Origin: a virus
Length of the DNA stretch: 30,749 nt
Virus record (IMG/VR): IMGVR_UViG_3300025483_001113
Span: 1 to 30,749 of that record
Direction: 5' to 3' (one strand)
Shown here: one piece after another, positions 30,070 to 30,749 of the stretch
How positions within the stretch are numbered: position 1 is the first letter of the stretch
Layout: each line of letters starts with the position of its first letter
Notes under the pieces: generated by a model
The model's database searches: none
Told to the model about the DNA's origin: nothing
The model's input: only the letters and a program-made list of their open reading frames with translations
Made by a program: the position numbers and the translations under genes

Positions 30070-30749
30070 TTAGAAACAGGAATCCAGTTCTGGATACGAG
30101 AACGTTCCAGTGGGGTACGTGATTGTATTTATGTTGCTACCACCGTAGTTCCATCCGTTAAAACTGAATGGATCAAAGGAAGCAACAGCGCCAGGGTTAG
30201 TGTTAATATCCCTTGGAAACACTGATGGGTTGAAGATTGTTGGGTCAACACCAGGTGGAATTGTAATAGGACCAGTTTTAGGAAGAACTACCACAGGAAC
30301 CCTAGTTGTTCCATCAGATGTGTCCCCAATATTAATAGGACCAACACAGACAATTCCATTTTCATAATCAACAGTTCCTACCACATCATTAAGGATAACT
30401 TCTTTTTCATTACGATTAGTGACCATCATGAGATTACCAAGTCCATCATCACGGATGTTGACAGGTACCAGTGTTTGTGTTTGTGCTGTCGTTGCGTTGA
30501 CAACGACATCCTCTAATGTGGTACTACCACCACCAACTGGATTTGCAATAGTAGTGCCACTAATAAGCGATCCTGCCGCTTCACCAGCAGCAATCAAATC
30601 GGCAACTTCTTCTGTATAACCAGTAGCATAGAAGGTTCCACTCTTAACAGCAGAAAACTTAGGCTTACATGAGTTGTTACCATCGCCGCCGCCGCCGTTT
30701 CCACCGTCACCGCCTCCATCACCACCATCACCACCATCACCACCGCCGT
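30070..30749 (-). CDS. C-terminal part of a baseplate protein, probably gp6; 5' end beyond window
   Basis: The frame stays open from the stop (30072-30070) to the right edge, so at least 226 residues are visible and the start lies outside. The visible part opens with a Gly/Asp-rich tract, then has FSAVKSGTFYATGYTEE and, further on, DDGLGNLMMV with VGTVDYENGIV, and ends FSYPELDSCF. The DDGxGN plus GTVDYxxG pair resembles the C-terminal region of cyanophage gp6 as I remember it. In T4, gp6 forms the wedge dimer that holds gp7 and gene 6 precedes gene 7, which fits the giant gene following by 7 bp. An internal ATT/TTG near 30597 could be mistaken for a start but is not needed. Another structural protein with a similar C-terminal domain cannot be excluded. 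Confidence 0.6.
   Translation of the reverse strand, partial: GGGDGGDGGDGGGDGGNGGGGDGNNSCKPKFSAVKSGTFYATGYTEEVADLIAAGEAAGSLISGTTIANPVGGGSTTLEDVVVNATTAQTQTLVPVNIRDDGLGNLMMVTNRNEKEVILNDVVGTVDYENGIVCVGPINIGDTSDGTTRVPVVVLPKTGPITIPPGVDPTIFNPSVFPRDINTNPGAVASFDPFSFNGWNYGGSNINTITYPTGTFSYPELDSCF
30126..30133 (-). promoter_or_regulatory. candidate T4-type late promoter upstream of the giant gene
   Basis: Coding-strand CATAAATA inside the last codons of the preceding gene, 63 nt before the giant's ATG. With T4 spacing the transcript would start near 30120 and have a leader of about 58 nt, the longest of the four candidates in the window. Confidence 0.5.
30684..30749 (-). repeat. low-complexity Gly/Asp tract (triplet repeat)
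   Basis: Imperfect tandem triplets, mainly acc, atc and gcc on the plus strand, encoding about 22 residues of nearly pure Gly with regular Asp and one Asn on the minus strand. It runs to the window edge, so its full length is unknown. It probably forms a flexible linker and is a site where replication slippage could change length. Confidence 0.85.

Noticed and set aside
30070-30597. A complete 175-residue gene starting at 30597
   Set aside because: The start would be a TTG in the middle of a frame that stays open to the right edge, with coding-like sequence upstream. It is better read as the C-terminal part of a longer protein.

Overview
The window is a late structural segment of a T4-like contractile-tailed phage (myovirus). 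Every gene I can support lies on the minus strand, so transcription runs from high to low coordinates. There are seven CDS: five complete and two cut by the window edges. They are packed almost without gaps; the longest gap is 34 bp, and one stop/start pair overlaps by one base. I see no RNA genes, CRISPR array, integrase, transposon or host gene. The gene families, the glycine- and serine-rich repeat modules and the moderate GC resemble marine T4-like phages of the cyanophage type. That assignment rests on memory of those families, and nothing here fixes the host.

Layout in transcription order: (1) 30749-30070, the C-terminal part of a protein entering from the right edge, probably baseplate wedge gp6, with a low-complexity Gly/Asp tract. 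(2) 30062-9147, one uninterrupted 6,971-codon gene filling 68% of the window. (3) 9130-7520, a YHYH-domain protein with a C-terminal Ig-like domain. (4) 7494-6016, a fibre-like protein ending in a cupredoxin-like domain with all four type-1 copper ligands. (5) 6016-4169, a GSGY-repeat protein. (6) 4134-2599, baseplate wedge gp8, recognisable from both its ends. (7) 2595 to the left edge, a DUF4815 structural protein.

In T4 the order is gene 6, gene 7, gene 8, so the giant gene sits where gene 7 belongs. Its first 900 or so residues contain what looks like a P2 gpI/T4 gp7-type tail core, split by an inserted block of GSGY beta-repeats. The rest is a chain of modules: a beta-propeller, two LamG-like domains, a tandem carbohydrate-binding-like pair, a YHYH-like domain, seven or so copies of a helical Cys/GGN repeat, a duplicated beta-domain nested in that array, and a terminal Ig-like domain. 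The same modules recur in neighbouring proteins, including inside gp8. This suggests the baseplate periphery is built from a shared, shuffled module set, probably for adhesion or host recognition.

Four of the six gene starts in view are preceded by ATAAATA on the coding strand, the core of the T4-type late promoter. The two starts without it are tightly coupled to the gene before. The likely late transcription units therefore begin at the giant gene, the YHYH gene, the cupredoxin fibre gene and gp8.
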